A stretch of DNA of 33,137 nt from an uncultured Lysobacterales bacterium (lineage in GTDB: Bacteria > Pseudomonadota > Gammaproteobacteria > Xanthomonadales > SZUA-36): contig CALBDB010000178.1 in assembly GCA_937927755.1 (NCBI GenBank), forward strand, positions 1 through 33,137, in the 5' to 3' direction. How positions within the stretch are numbered: position 1 is the stretch's first letter; each line of letters starts with the position of its first letter. The notes beneath the pieces were generated by a model that saw nothing but the letters and a program-made list of their open reading frames with translations, was not told the DNA's origin and did not search any database. The translations under genes and the position numbers were made by a program. This document shows, piece by piece, positions 9,579-17,662 of this stretch.

Positions 9579-9623
9579 TACCTATTGAGGTACGTGAGAT
9601 CGGCCTTACATTAATTGGTAAGG
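9579..9623 (+). other. Two small hairpins in the hpf leader
   Basis: The 195-base space between rpoN and hpf contains two consecutive inverted repeats. TACCT-ATTG-AGGTA lies at 9579-9592, and CCTTAC with an 8-base loop and GTAAGG at 9604-9623. The second ends 11 bases before the AAGGAG ribosome-binding site. A -10-like TATAAA at 9485-9490 has no good -35. The hairpins lack T-runs, so they are not obvious terminators. Whether they act on mRNA processing or hpf translation is unknown. Confidence 0.4.
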
Positions 9624-9647
9624 GTTTCACTGAAAAGGAGAATGTTG

Positions 9648-9977
9648 ATGCAGATAAATATTACCGGACATCATGTCGAGGTCACAACGGCACTGCGTAG
9701 TTATGTCACCGAGAAAATGCAAAGGATCGCACGTCATTCTGACCAGGTGAATTCGATCAACGTAATTCTGAACGTGGAAAAATTACAACACCAGGCTGAA
9801 GCAACAATCAACGCAAATGGCCGGACCATATTTGCCGCCGAATCTGAAATGGATATGTACGCTTCAATCGACAAACTGGTGGATAAACTGGATAAACAGG
9901 TCAGGCGCTACAAAGACCGTATCACCAACCGCCACCATGACAAACATGCCCCCATAGAGACAGATGGTGGATATTGA
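9648..9977 (+). CDS. hpf: Ribosome hibernation promoting factor HPF (short form)
   Basis: Binds the 30S subunit in the tRNA channel and promotes formation of inactive 100S ribosomes when growth stops. The 109-residue protein begins MQINITGHHVEVTTALRSYV and has the S30AE fold, including KMQRIARHSDQVNSINVIL and the SEMDMYASIDKLVDKLDKQVRRYKDR helix. Length corresponds to the short HPF of gammaproteobacteria, without the long C-terminal dimerisation domain. The start at 9648 is fixed by AAGGAG at 9635-9640; upstream ATG or GTG codons in frame lie on or before that site. Placed between rpoN and ptsN as in E. coli. Confidence 0.95.
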   Translation: MQINITGHHVEVTTALRSYVTEKMQRIARHSDQVNSINVILNVEKLQHQAEATINANGRTIFAAESEMDMYASIDKLVDKLDKQVRRYKDRITNRHHDKHAPIETDGGY

Positions 9978-10020
9978 CGCACCAATACCATCAACCTTAT
10001 TCATTACGTGACAAACAACC

Positions 10021-10476
10021 ATGCTAGATAGTGATTTACTAAGCCCTGGCCGTATTCTTGCGAACATAAGCATCAACAGCAAGAAGCGGCTTCTGGAATT
10101 AATCAGCCTGACCCTGGCGAAGAAAAACAAGGAACTGGATTCCAGGGAAATTTTTGAAAGTCTTTGTGCAAGGGAACAGCTTGGCAGCACGGGCCTGGGT
10201 AACGGCGTGGCCATTCCACATGGACGAATTTCCTGTGCCGATAATGTGGAGGCACTCTTCCTGAGGTTGGTCAAACCCCTTCCACTGGACGCCGATGACG
10301 GAATACCGGTGGATCTGGTTTTCGCCCTGGCGGTTCCGAATAACTTCTCCAAGGACCATTCTAAACTGCTGGCAAGTATCGCAGACCGCTTCAGCGACCT
10401 GGAGTTGCTGGAACAACTGAGAAAGGCAAAAGACGCCACCGAACTCGGGCAACTGCTATCAAGCTCACACCCGTGA
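10021..10476 (+). CDS. ptsN: Nitrogen-regulatory PTS EIIA component PtsN
   Basis: EIIA-Ntr of the nitrogen phosphotransferase system, a regulatory phosphocarrier that in enterobacteria affects potassium and nitrogen physiology rather than sugar import. The 151-residue protein has the PTS EIIA type-2 fold with the phospho-accepting histidine in GNGVAIPHGRI (His67) and the later DLVFALAVPNN segment. It is slightly shorter than E. coli PtsN (163). The stop overlaps the GTG start of rapZ by four bases. No NPr gene follows rapZ in this window, so its phosphate donor must be encoded elsewhere or be missing. Confidence 0.95.
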   Translation: MLDSDLLSPGRILANISINSKKRLLELISLTLAKKNKELDSREIFESLCAREQLGSTGLGNGVAIPHGRISCADNVEALFLRLVKPLPLDADDGIPVDLVFALAVPNNFSKDHSKLLASIADRFSDLELLEQLRKAKDATELGQLLSSSHP

Positions 10477-11366
10477 ATTCTGCTGCCGACATGCCCATCC
10501 AGGACATCATTATTGTCAGTGGCAGATCGGGCAGCGGAAAATCCACTGCCTTGAATGCGCTCGAAGACCTCGGTTATTACTGCATAGATAATCTACCCGG
10601 CGCCATGTTGCCGGATTTTGAACCACAGATTTCGGCAAACCCGGAACTGTACAGAAAAGTCGCCCTTGGGGTTGATGCGCGCTCACGCGAATCCGACCTC
10701 CAGGTCGTGATCGACTGGATGTCATCGCTGCGAAAAAAAGGTATACACTGCAAGCTCCTTTTTGTCACTGCAGACAAACCGGTTCTGATCAAGCGTTTCA
10801 GCGAAACCCGGCGGCGCCACCCGCTCACGGGCAACGACCATGTCCTGACGGATGCCATCGACAATGAAAAACAGCTTCTGCAACCAATGCACTTGCACGC
10901 CGACCAGGTCATAGACAGCAGCCATACCAATATCCATCAACTGAGGCGACTGGTCTGGGATTTTGTCGACCGGCGCCACAGCGGCCTGACGATTATCCTG
11001 CAATCTTTCGCGTTCAAACATGGCGTGCCGACGGAAGTGGATTTCGTGTTCGATGCCCGCATTCTGCCCAACCCCTACTGGCAGGAAGACCTGAAGGCCT
11101 TGACCGGCAAGGATGAAGCCGTCATTGCCTGGCTGGAAAATGATCGGAATGTATTGAAAATGACGCAGGACATCCAGGGTTTCATGACCAACTGGTTGCC
11201 GGCTTTCCAGAATTCCCAACGCAGTTACGTCACGATCGGGATCGGTTGTACCGGTGGAAAACACCGTTCGGTCTATCTCGCAGAAAAACTGGCCGCTTCA
11301 CTCCAGAAAGAAAATGACAACGTATTGGTACACCACCGCGAAATATCCTCATGGAACGATCCCTGA
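10473..11366 (+). CDS. rapZ: RNase adapter protein RapZ
   Basis: In E. coli RapZ binds glucosamine-6-phosphate and guides RNase E to the small RNA GlmZ, thereby controlling GlmS and cell-envelope precursor supply. This 297-residue protein has the N-terminal P-loop GRSGSGKS at 17-24, the EDLGYYCIDNLP segment, and the conserved C-terminal domain with SFAFKHGVPTEVDFVFDARILPNPYW and IGIGCTGGKHRSVYL. I chose the GTG at 10473, which overlaps the ptsN stop; ATG at 10491 is an alternative that would remove six residues. No glmZ-like RNA gene was recognised in this window. Confidence 0.94.
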   Translation: MNSAADMPIQDIIIVSGRSGSGKSTALNALEDLGYYCIDNLPGAMLPDFEPQISANPELYRKVALGVDARSRESDLQVVIDWMSSLRKKGIHCKLLFVTADKPVLIKRFSETRRRHPLTGNDHVLTDAIDNEKQLLQPMHLHADQVIDSSHTNIHQLRRLVWDFVDRRHSGLTIILQSFAFKHGVPTEVDFVFDARILPNPYWQEDLKALTGKDEAVIAWLENDRNVLKMTQDIQGFMTNWLPAFQNSQRSYVTIGIGCTGGKHRSVYLAEKLAASLQKENDNVLVHHREISSWNDP

Positions 11367-11440
11367 GTTGCAGCGGGTCATGTTTCCGCCCACCTAAATA
11401 AACAGCCCTGTAAAATTTCCCCTAAATCCGGCAGCCGCCT

Positions 11441-11449
11441 TGTTACAAT
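11441..11449 (+). promoter_or_regulatory. Candidate extended -10 promoter for mgtE
   Basis: In the 155-base space between rapZ and mgtE, TG at 11441-11442, one base, then TACAAT at 11444-11449 form an extended -10 element. No strong -35 is visible. The predicted leader is about 65 bases, too short for an M-box magnesium riboswitch. Confidence 0.35.
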
Positions 11450-11521
11450 ACGTCTTTATGCCGGGTTGATGCGGTTTGACAGACTATTCCCGGATTTCCT
11501 ACTACAAGGTTGGCGAAAGCG

Positions 11522-12886
11522 ATGCGTGATATTCAGCACGAAGAAAAAACAGCCCGTCACCTGGAGCGTTTATCCGAGGCGCTGGACAGTGGCGTTCAAT
11601 CGCAGGTCAGGAAGTTGCTCAACAGCCTCAATGGCGCAGAGATCGGTGACCTGCTCGAATCACTGCCACAATCCCGCCGCCAGACCGTCTGGAACCTGGT
11701 CAAGGTCGACCTCGATGCCGACGTACTTGTAGAAGTAAATGACGAAGTACGCGCCGGCCTGATTCGTGACACCTCACCCGATGACCTGGTCCAGGCGATG
11801 GGTGACCTCGATATCGATGACCTCGCCGACATTCTGAATGATCTGCCGGACGCCGTCATCACCGAGGTCTTGCGCGCGATGGACAGGCAGGACCGCGACC
11901 GGCTGGCCCAGGTCATGTCCTATCCGGAGGATTCTGCCGGCGGCCTGATGGATCCCGATGTGGTCACGGTGCGCCCGGATGTCAGCCTGGATGTAGTGCT
12001 GCGCTATTTGCGTGTGCGCGGTGAATTACCGGAGGTGTTTGACCAGTTATTTGTTGTCAACCGCGCCGGCAAATACCTCGGCCAGCTCAAGCTTTCGGAT
12101 GTATTGACCAAAGACCCGGCCAGCCAGGTCACTGACATCATCGATAAGTCCACCGACCCGATTCCGGTCGATATGCCCGCCAGGCAGGTAGCGATCGAAT
12201 TTGAGCATGATGACCTGGTTTCAGCTCCGGTTACCGACCCAAATGGTTACCTGCTTGGCCGGATAACCATTGACGACGTTGTCGATGTTATCCGTGAAGA
12301 AGGTGACCACATGGTGCTGACGGCTGCCGGCCTGGACGAAGAAGACGATATGTTTGCACCCGTGGTCCAATCAGCACGCCGGAGATGGGTATGGCTGGGA
12401 GTCAACCTCATCACGGCACTGTTGGCGGCCGTCGTCCTGTATTCCTTTCAGCCCACACTGGATCAACTGGTCGAACTCGCAGTCCTGTTCCCCGTGGTCA
12501 TGAGCATGGGCGGTATAGCCGGTACACAAACCCTTACATTGATGATCAGAGGTATGGCAACAGGCCAGGTCAGCGCCAGCAATTCCATGGCCATCCTCAG
12601 AAAGGAACTGGCGGTGGGTGTTCTCAATGGAATTGTATTTTCCATCATCGTCGCCGCCATTGCCTACTTCTGGTACGGCAACCCCGGCTTGGGAGTTGTC
12701 ATGGGCATCGCAATCATTGTGAACCTGGTCGCCGGTGCGCTGGCAGGCGCGCTGATACCGGTTATTTTGAAACGTATGTCAATTGACCCGGCACTCGCAG
12801 GCGGTGTTGTTCTGACCACCGTGACCGATGTCATCGGTATTTTTGCCTTCGTCGGCCTGGCCAGTTATGTACTGCTCGTCCACTGA
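11522..12886 (+). CDS. mgtE: Magnesium transporter MgtE
   Basis: Magnesium-gated Mg2+ channel of the inner membrane. The 454-residue protein has the N-terminal superhelical domain (to about 130), a tandem CBS pair (about 135-255) that senses cytoplasmic Mg2+, a connecting helix, and about five transmembrane helices from about residue 285. The pore segment carries MSMGGIAGTQTLTLMIRGMA, and a later helix has DPALAGGVVLTTVTDVIG. The ATG at 11522 gives a family-like start, MRDIQHEEKTARHLERL; a TTG at 11510 in frame would add four residues. MgtE follows rapZ in several gammaproteobacterial genomes. It also heads a run of same-strand genes to 17472. Confidence 0.93.
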   Translation: MRDIQHEEKTARHLERLSEALDSGVQSQVRKLLNSLNGAEIGDLLESLPQSRRQTVWNLVKVDLDADVLVEVNDEVRAGLIRDTSPDDLVQAMGDLDIDDLADILNDLPDAVITEVLRAMDRQDRDRLAQVMSYPEDSAGGLMDPDVVTVRPDVSLDVVLRYLRVRGELPEVFDQLFVVNRAGKYLGQLKLSDVLTKDPASQVTDIIDKSTDPIPVDMPARQVAIEFEHDDLVSAPVTDPNGYLLGRITIDDVVDVIREEGDHMVLTAAGLDEEDDMFAPVVQSARRRWVWLGVNLITALLAAVVLYSFQPTLDQLVELAVLFPVVMSMGGIAGTQTLTLMIRGMATGQVSASNSMAILRKELAVGVLNGIVFSIIVAAIAYFWYGNPGLGVVMGIAIIVNLVAGALAGALIPVILKRMSIDPALAGGVVLTTVTDVIGIFAFVGLASYVLLVH

Positions 12887-12909
12887 GACTCGCAGACGGG
12901 AATAATGGA

Positions 12910-15402
12910 ATGATTTCCGGTATGCAGATTCTTCTGATAACACAGGAACCACCGCTGGCCCTGGATGCGGTCGCGACCGGTAATGCCGTACGCACTTCGC
13001 AACTTGTGTCCGCACTGACCCGCGCCGGGCATGTGATTACGCAAACGTGGCTGGATAGAGAGAACACGGGGCGCCCGGGTGCATTTACCAGTCGTGATCA
13101 GTTGCAGGCCATTATCAACCGGCAAAATCCTGATGCCTTCCTGGTCTCTTACTGGGAACTCCTGGAGTTGCTGCCTTTCGATCTCCCACAACCGGTGATC
13201 GTGGATTTTGTCGCACCCAGGCCATTGGAACTGCTTTTTGAGCACCCGGAAAAGGTCTGCGCCGAGCTGAGCCTTTTGCAAAGAAACCTTTCAAAATGCG
13301 ACCTGCTGCTGACCGGCAACGAAGCCCAGCGCGACCTGCTCTGGTTTAGCATGCTGCAGGCCGGGTTTGATCTTCGGGGAAATGAGCCGATCCTGGTTTT
13401 ACCACTCTCTGCAGAAGTCGCTGGCAAGCCGGAATCCGATCCCGGAACCGATGGCTGGACACTCGTTAGTGGCGGTGTCAGCTGGCCCTGGCGGAAATCC
13501 GAAGAATACTGGCAAGCCATCCAGGCCATGAAGAATGAATCGGGTGAAGATGCTCCCCGGTTGGTTCTGTTCGGTGGACCCTACCGCTGGCACGATGTAT
13601 CCGGGGAAGAAGATGACAGGGGCCATGCAGAAACTTCAAAACATACCGGGCCGGGCCGGGCCGCCAGCGATGTCCAGACCCAGGGGCTGGCGCCCTATGA
13701 CCACTTCAGCCGTTTCCTGCTCGAATCCGCCCATATCGGCCTAGAGGTCGCGCGGCCAAATATTGAAAGAAAATACAGCCAGTCATTCCGGTCACTCGAA
13801 TTCCTGCGCCACGGCCTGCCCCTGATCTGCAATGACTACCTGCCGATCGCCGCGCTGATCAAGCAATACAAGGCGGGCTGGACCATCAAGGGTCCGGAAG
13901 AACTGGCCGGCTTACTTCGCAAAATCATGTCGAAGCCCGAAGAGTGGAAAGCCCGGTCTGAGAACGCACTGCGCCTGGTTGAAGAAGTCCTGAACCCGGA
14001 CATTGCCGCTAAACCATTGCTCGACTGGCTGGAGATGCCGGCAAAATCGCCCCAATTGCCGGGCAGTCGGCGTCAGCCAGCACCCACTGTTCTCGGTAAA
14101 CCGCCATTTATCCAGCGGCTTAAACGTCAGGCCGGCCTGGTAAGACGTGTCGTACTCAGCCGGGTTTTCCAGTCCGGATCAGCTAACGGTACTGGCGATA
14201 ACGTATTGATCGTTACACGCAGCGATATATTTCCGGCTGACCATGGTGCAGCGGTTAAAATCGTTGAGACCGCAAAAGCTCTGTCACAGCATGACCGCAA
14301 GGTGGGTATTGTCAGCGATGACCGGAAAACCTGGTGGCTTTTTGATAAAGGCCAGGTGACAAAACACCGCCTGCCCTTCTGGTTGCGTTTCCTGAGTCTG
14401 CCACGTTCGGTATCGCGCCTTCTGCATTTCAGCAAGGACCTGCCTGAAAGCAACAGTTTCCTGTATCTTCCGCTGACTGACAGCAGCTTCTTCTGGCATT
14501 GCCTGTACGTGGGGAAGAAACTGAATGCCGGAATCCTGCAGGCGGAATTCCCCGCTTATGCGAAGCCGTGTATAGACGCCAGGGAAATCCTGAACGCGGC
14601 TGTCGTGCTGGTGGAGCACAATGTTGAGTATGCCAGGCTCAAGGCACAGGTCGCCGAACTCAGCCGGGACCAGTTCAAAAATCTGCAGGCCATCGAGGTT
14701 GATCTTTGCAACCGTTCGGATGCTGTCATTTGCGTCTCGGATAACGACCGCCAGCGACTGCTGCACGACGGTGTGAAACCCGATCTGTTACACACCATTC
14801 CGCACGGCTTTGATCCTGAGCCTTACAAACTCCCGGCGGTTGAGTCATTGAGGCAGGATTTTGGATTGGCGGATGACGCATTGCTGATAGCGTTCCATGG
14901 CACGTTTTCCTATCCGCCCAATCGTGATGCGCTGCAGGTTTTCGCCAATTTACTATTGCCCCAACTGGCAAAAAGTAAATATTCCTTCCACGTCATCGCC
15001 ATCGGACGCAACCCACCAACCGAAAACCTTCACCCCAACATCCACTTCACGGGCAGTGTTGATGAGGTTGGCCCGTGGCTGAAGGCCTGTGACATGGCGG
15101 TAGTTCCGTTGCGCGAGGGTGGTGGCACACGGATGAAGATCATTGATTGTTTTGCCGCCGGCCTGCCCGTTATCAGCACCTCAAAAGGTATCGAGGGTAT
15201 TCCCGTTGTCAATGGCCGCGAAGCGGTTATTGTTGATGACTGGTTAAGCATGGAAAATGAGATTATGGAGTTGGCTGAATCCGTGACACGACGGGAGAAA
15301 TTATCGACCGCCGCCCTGGAATTTGCCGATGAAATGGACTGGGTGAGCATAACAAAGCGTTACCTGGGAATTTTTTCAGCAATCCGGCGGATACCCAAAT
15401 GA
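12910..15402 (+). CDS. Tandem (two-module) GT-B glycosyltransferase
   Basis: An 830-residue protein that looks like two glycosyltransferases in one chain. The C-terminal module (about 433-830) starts with a Rossmann-like strand (NVLIVTRSDIFPADHGAAVKI), has VEHNVEYARL and VICVSDNDR, and ends with the GT4 donor-site motif GGGTRMKIIDCFAAGLPVIST at 737-757. The N-terminal module (about 5-400) also begins with a strand-type motif (MQILLITQEPPLALDAVATGNAVRT) and has SGGVSWPWRKSEEYW and RSLEFLRHGLPLICND, which resemble GT-B folds more weakly. No transmembrane helix is evident. It lies 23 bases after mgtE and 72 before the putative ceramide synthase, suggesting lipid or envelope glycan glycosylation; acceptor and sugars are unknown. 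ATG at 12922 is an alternative start. Confidence 0.82.
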   Translation: MISGMQILLITQEPPLALDAVATGNAVRTSQLVSALTRAGHVITQTWLDRENTGRPGAFTSRDQLQAIINRQNPDAFLVSYWELLELLPFDLPQPVIVDFVAPRPLELLFEHPEKVCAELSLLQRNLSKCDLLLTGNEAQRDLLWFSMLQAGFDLRGNEPILVLPLSAEVAGKPESDPGTDGWTLVSGGVSWPWRKSEEYWQAIQAMKNESGEDAPRLVLFGGPYRWHDVSGEEDDRGHAETSKHTGPGRAASDVQTQGLAPYDHFSRFLLESAHIGLEVARPNIERKYSQSFRSLEFLRHGLPLICNDYLPIAALIKQYKAGWTIKGPEELAGLLRKIMSKPEEWKARSENALRLVEEVLNPDIAAKPLLDWLEMPAKSPQLPGSRRQPAPTVLGKPPFIQRLKRQAGLVRRVVLSRVFQSGSANGTGDNVLIVTRSDIFPADHGAAVKIVETAKALSQHDRKVGIVSDDRKTWWLFDKGQVTKHRLPFWLRFLSLPRSVSRLLHFSKDLPESNSFLYLPLTDSSFFWHCLYVGKKLNAGILQAEFPAYAKPCIDAREILNAAVVLVEHNVEYARLKAQVAELSRDQFKNLQAIEVDLCNRSDAVICVSDNDRQRLLHDGVKPDLLHTIPHGFDPEPYKLPAVESLRQDFGLADDALLIAFHGTFSYPPNRDALQVFANLLLPQLAKSKYSFHVIAIGRNPPTENLHPNIHFTGSVDEVGPWLKACDMAVVPLREGGGTRMKIIDCFAAGLPVISTSKGIEGIPVVNGREAVIVDDWLSMENEIMELAESVTRREKLSTAALEFADEMDWVSITKRYLGIFSAIRRIPK

Positions 15403-15474
15403 CAGAAAGGCGTTCCAGAGTAGGCATCCCCACAGCCTTTTTACCGGTGACGCAGACGACTTGGAATTTGCATC

Positions 15475-16620
15475 ATGACTGAAATTTCCAACGCAAAAAT
15501 TCAAATCAAAAAGGTTTCCGGCAAACAGGCGCTCAATGCATTTATCCGGGTTCCCTGGCGTATTTACAAAAACGATCCCAACTGGATTGCGCCACTGGTT
15601 TCCGAGCGCAAGGGGGCCTTTTCACCCAAACATCCGTTTTTCAAACACGCAGCCTGGCGCGCCTGGGTAGCCGAACGTGACGGCACGCCGGTAGGGCGCA
15701 TATCAGCACAGGTAGACCAACTACACCTTCAACAACATGGCAACAATACCGGGTTTTTCGGGCTGATCGAGTCACCGGATGACGATGAGGTCTTCTCGGC
15801 ACTATTTGAAACTGCAGAAAGCTGGCTTCGCGAACAGGGCATGGAACGGGTTACAGGGCCTTTCAACCTGAACATCAACCAGGAAATCGGCCTCCTGGTC
15901 GAAGGTTCTGACTCTCCACCCTATATCATGACCGGGCATGCACCCGCCTACTACGGCCCGGCCATTGAACGATGCGGCTACCAACCGGTTCAGGACCTTC
16001 TCGCCTATGAACTTGATTCCGGCTCGCTGAGAATCCCCAGGATCATGCAGGCCCTGATCGACCGCAGCGGTGACCGAATCAAGGTCAGAAACCTGGATCG
16101 GAAGAACAGCGGTGCCGAACTTGAAGTCATGCGGGACATTTTCAATGACGCCTGGAAAAACAACTGGAATTTTGTGCCATTTACCCGTGACGAATTCAAT
16201 GCCATTGGCAAAGAACTGTTAATGATCGTTCCACCTGATTTCATCCAGATTGCCGAAATCGATGGTGAAGACTCCGCTTTTATCGTCCTGCTGCCAAATA
16301 TCAACGAGGTAATCGCCGACCTGAACGGCCGGCTGTTGCCAATTGGCTGGGCCAAGCTCCTGTGGCGTCTGAAGGTGAAATTCCCCAAGTCAGGCAGGGT
16401 GCCACTGATGGGGGTCAGGGAGAAATACCAGAACACCCGCTTTGGCCCGGCACTCGCCTACATGACCATCAAGGGCGTAATCGATGCAGGCAAGGCCCGG
16501 GGATTGGAACGCGTGGAAATGTCCTGGATTCTTGACCACAACCACGGTGTCAGGAACATCATTGAAAGCGTGGGCGGCGACATAACCAAACGCTATCGCA
16601 TGTACGAAAAAGACCTGTAG
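15475..16620 (+). CDS. GNAT-fold acyltransferase, probable bacterial ceramide synthase
   Basis: A 381-residue soluble protein of the GNAT-like family often annotated only as N-acetyltransferase. Typical features are the N-terminal IRVPWRIYKNDPNWIAPL at 24-41, FFKHAAWRAWVAERDGTPVGRI, the central GPFNLNINQEIGLLVEG, and a C-terminal half with WKNNWNFVPFTRDEF and VEMSWILDHNHGVRNIIESVGG. The N-acyltransferase that makes (oxidised) ceramide in Caulobacter is a GNAT-superfamily protein of this general type. The presence of serine palmitoyltransferase, ACP, reductase and acyl ligase genes 11-16 kb downstream makes that role likely here. The sequence shows the fold; the ceramide synthase assignment is inference from context. 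It sits between the tandem glycosyltransferase and a MobA-like gene on the same strand. Confidence 0.68.
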   Translation: MTEISNAKIQIKKVSGKQALNAFIRVPWRIYKNDPNWIAPLVSERKGAFSPKHPFFKHAAWRAWVAERDGTPVGRISAQVDQLHLQQHGNNTGFFGLIESPDDDEVFSALFETAESWLREQGMERVTGPFNLNINQEIGLLVEGSDSPPYIMTGHAPAYYGPAIERCGYQPVQDLLAYELDSGSLRIPRIMQALIDRSGDRIKVRNLDRKNSGAELEVMRDIFNDAWKNNWNFVPFTRDEFNAIGKELLMIVPPDFIQIAEIDGEDSAFIVLLPNINEVIADLNGRLLPIGWAKLLWRLKVKFPKSGRVPLMGVREKYQNTRFGPALAYMTIKGVIDAGKARGLERVEMSWILDHNHGVRNIIESVGGDITKRYRMYEKDL

Positions 16621-16647
16621 TGAAGACCACGCCAAGCAGAATCCGTA

Positions 16648-17472
16648 GTGTCTGAACAAGCGATAAAATTTCGAACGGTCGTGCTTGCAGGTGAACGTCC
16701 GGGCGGCAACGCGCTGAGCCATGCCTTCAATATCCCGGCCAGTGTCATGGTCCCTGTTGCCGGAAAGCTGGCACTGGCACACGTGATTCAGGCAATAGCT
16801 GACAGCCGGGAAGCCCATGGCGGGATCATCTGCGGCCCTGCGGCCGATATCGTTGAAACCACCCCTGAACTGAAATCCCTGTTGCAGACTTCCGGTCACC
16901 AATGGCTGGAGCAAGCCACGGGACCTGCCGCCAGTGCTATATCGGCCCTGGAAAAACTCAACCACTACCCTGCCCTGTTGACCGCCGGTGACCATGCCCT
17001 GCTCACGGGCGAAATTATTGACGACTTCTGCGGGCAGGCACTGACACATACCCCGACAAGGCATTCAGGATACGATCTTGTAGTCGGATTCGTGCCCTTC
17101 AAACTGGTGAATGCGGCCTGGGCTGACAGCAAACGAACCGTCCTGAAGTTTGCCGACGGCGGGTTTTGCGGGAGTAACCTGTTTGCCGTTCTTAGCCCTG
17201 AAGGCCTCAAGGCACTTGCCTTTTGGCGCCAGGCGGAAGCCGACCGGAAACAGCCCTGGCGGATAGCGCGTCGTTTTGGTTTTGTTGCCCTGTTGCGGTA
17301 TCTGTTCAGACGGCTGACGCTGGAAGATGCAATGCGGTCATTATCGGCCGCTGCGGGTTGCCGGATCGGATATGTCGAGGTGAAATTTGCCCGGGCTGCT
17401 GTTGATGTTGATTCAGTTGAGGATCAGCGGTTGGCTGAGCGGATCTTATCTTCCAAAACACAACGGAGTTAA
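16648..17472 (+). CDS. MobA-like nucleotidyltransferase-fold protein
   Basis: A 274-residue protein of the MobA-like NTP transferase superfamily. The N-terminus has the nucleotide-loop signature VVLAGERPGGNALSHAF (11-27) and VPVAGK at 35-40, with later ALLTAGDHALLTGEII corresponding to the metal-binding aspartate segment. In the family form I know, a lysine follows the first loop, a few residues before PVAG; here that position is Ser (IPASVMVPVAG), so nucleotidyl transfer may be altered. The start is GTG at 16648, 27 bases after the acyltransferase stop; no upstream ATG fits. The C-terminal half (WRIARRFGFVALLRYLF onward) is basic and amphipathic and could touch the membrane. A role in lipid headgroup synthesis is inferred only from neighbours. 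Confidence 0.7.
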   Translation: MSEQAIKFRTVVLAGERPGGNALSHAFNIPASVMVPVAGKLALAHVIQAIADSREAHGGIICGPAADIVETTPELKSLLQTSGHQWLEQATGPAASAISALEKLNHYPALLTAGDHALLTGEIIDDFCGQALTHTPTRHSGYDLVVGFVPFKLVNAAWADSKRTVLKFADGGFCGSNLFAVLSPEGLKALAFWRQAEADRKQPWRIARRFGFVALLRYLFRRLTLEDAMRSLSAAAGCRIGYVEVKFARAAVDVDSVEDQRLAERILSSKTQRS

Positions 17473-17501
17473 GCTTCCTTGTAGGATTCTGTAAGGCCGT
17501 T

Positions 17502-17598
17502 ACGGCGCTGCGGGGTATCTCACCCCGGGACACGCCGTGAACCCATCCATGGGGGCTCTTCCGCGAACACGACTGCAGGGACGTACTCGCAGCGTGTT
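17502..17598. repeat. Hairpin-rich extragenic element between convergent genes
   Basis: The 190-base space between two convergent genes is packed with dyads. An outer stem ACGGCG/CGCCGT (17502-17507 with 17533-17538) encloses an inner stem CGGGGT/ACCCCG (17511-17516 with 17522-17527, loop ATCTC). A CCCATCCATGGG dyad follows at 17542-17553. A second hairpin pairs AACACG-A-CTGC with GCAG-CGTGTT (17566-17598). The segment CGCCGTGAACCCATCCATGG resembles, from memory, an extragenic repeat found scattered in many gammaproteobacterial genomes. There is no second copy in this window that I noticed. It may also serve as a bidirectional transcription stop, although it lacks a T-run. Confidence 0.55.
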
Positions 17599-17662
17599 TC
17601 ACAAGCAATTACCCTGCCCGTGGTGCGCGGCCTCGCACACCCCCTTTAAACGCCCAGAAAAA

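Noticed and set aside
9864-10439. Minus-strand open frame of 191 codons over hpf/ptsN
   Set aside because: It is antisense to two conserved genes and crosses their intergenic boundary; no motif seen.
11456-11521. M-box riboswitch ahead of mgtE
   Set aside because: The leader from the candidate promoter is about 65 bases, too short for an M-box, and no matching stems are visible.
16390-17064. Minus-strand open frame of 224 codons
   Set aside because: Antisense to the ends of the GNAT acyltransferase and MobA-like genes, both of which have clear family motifs.
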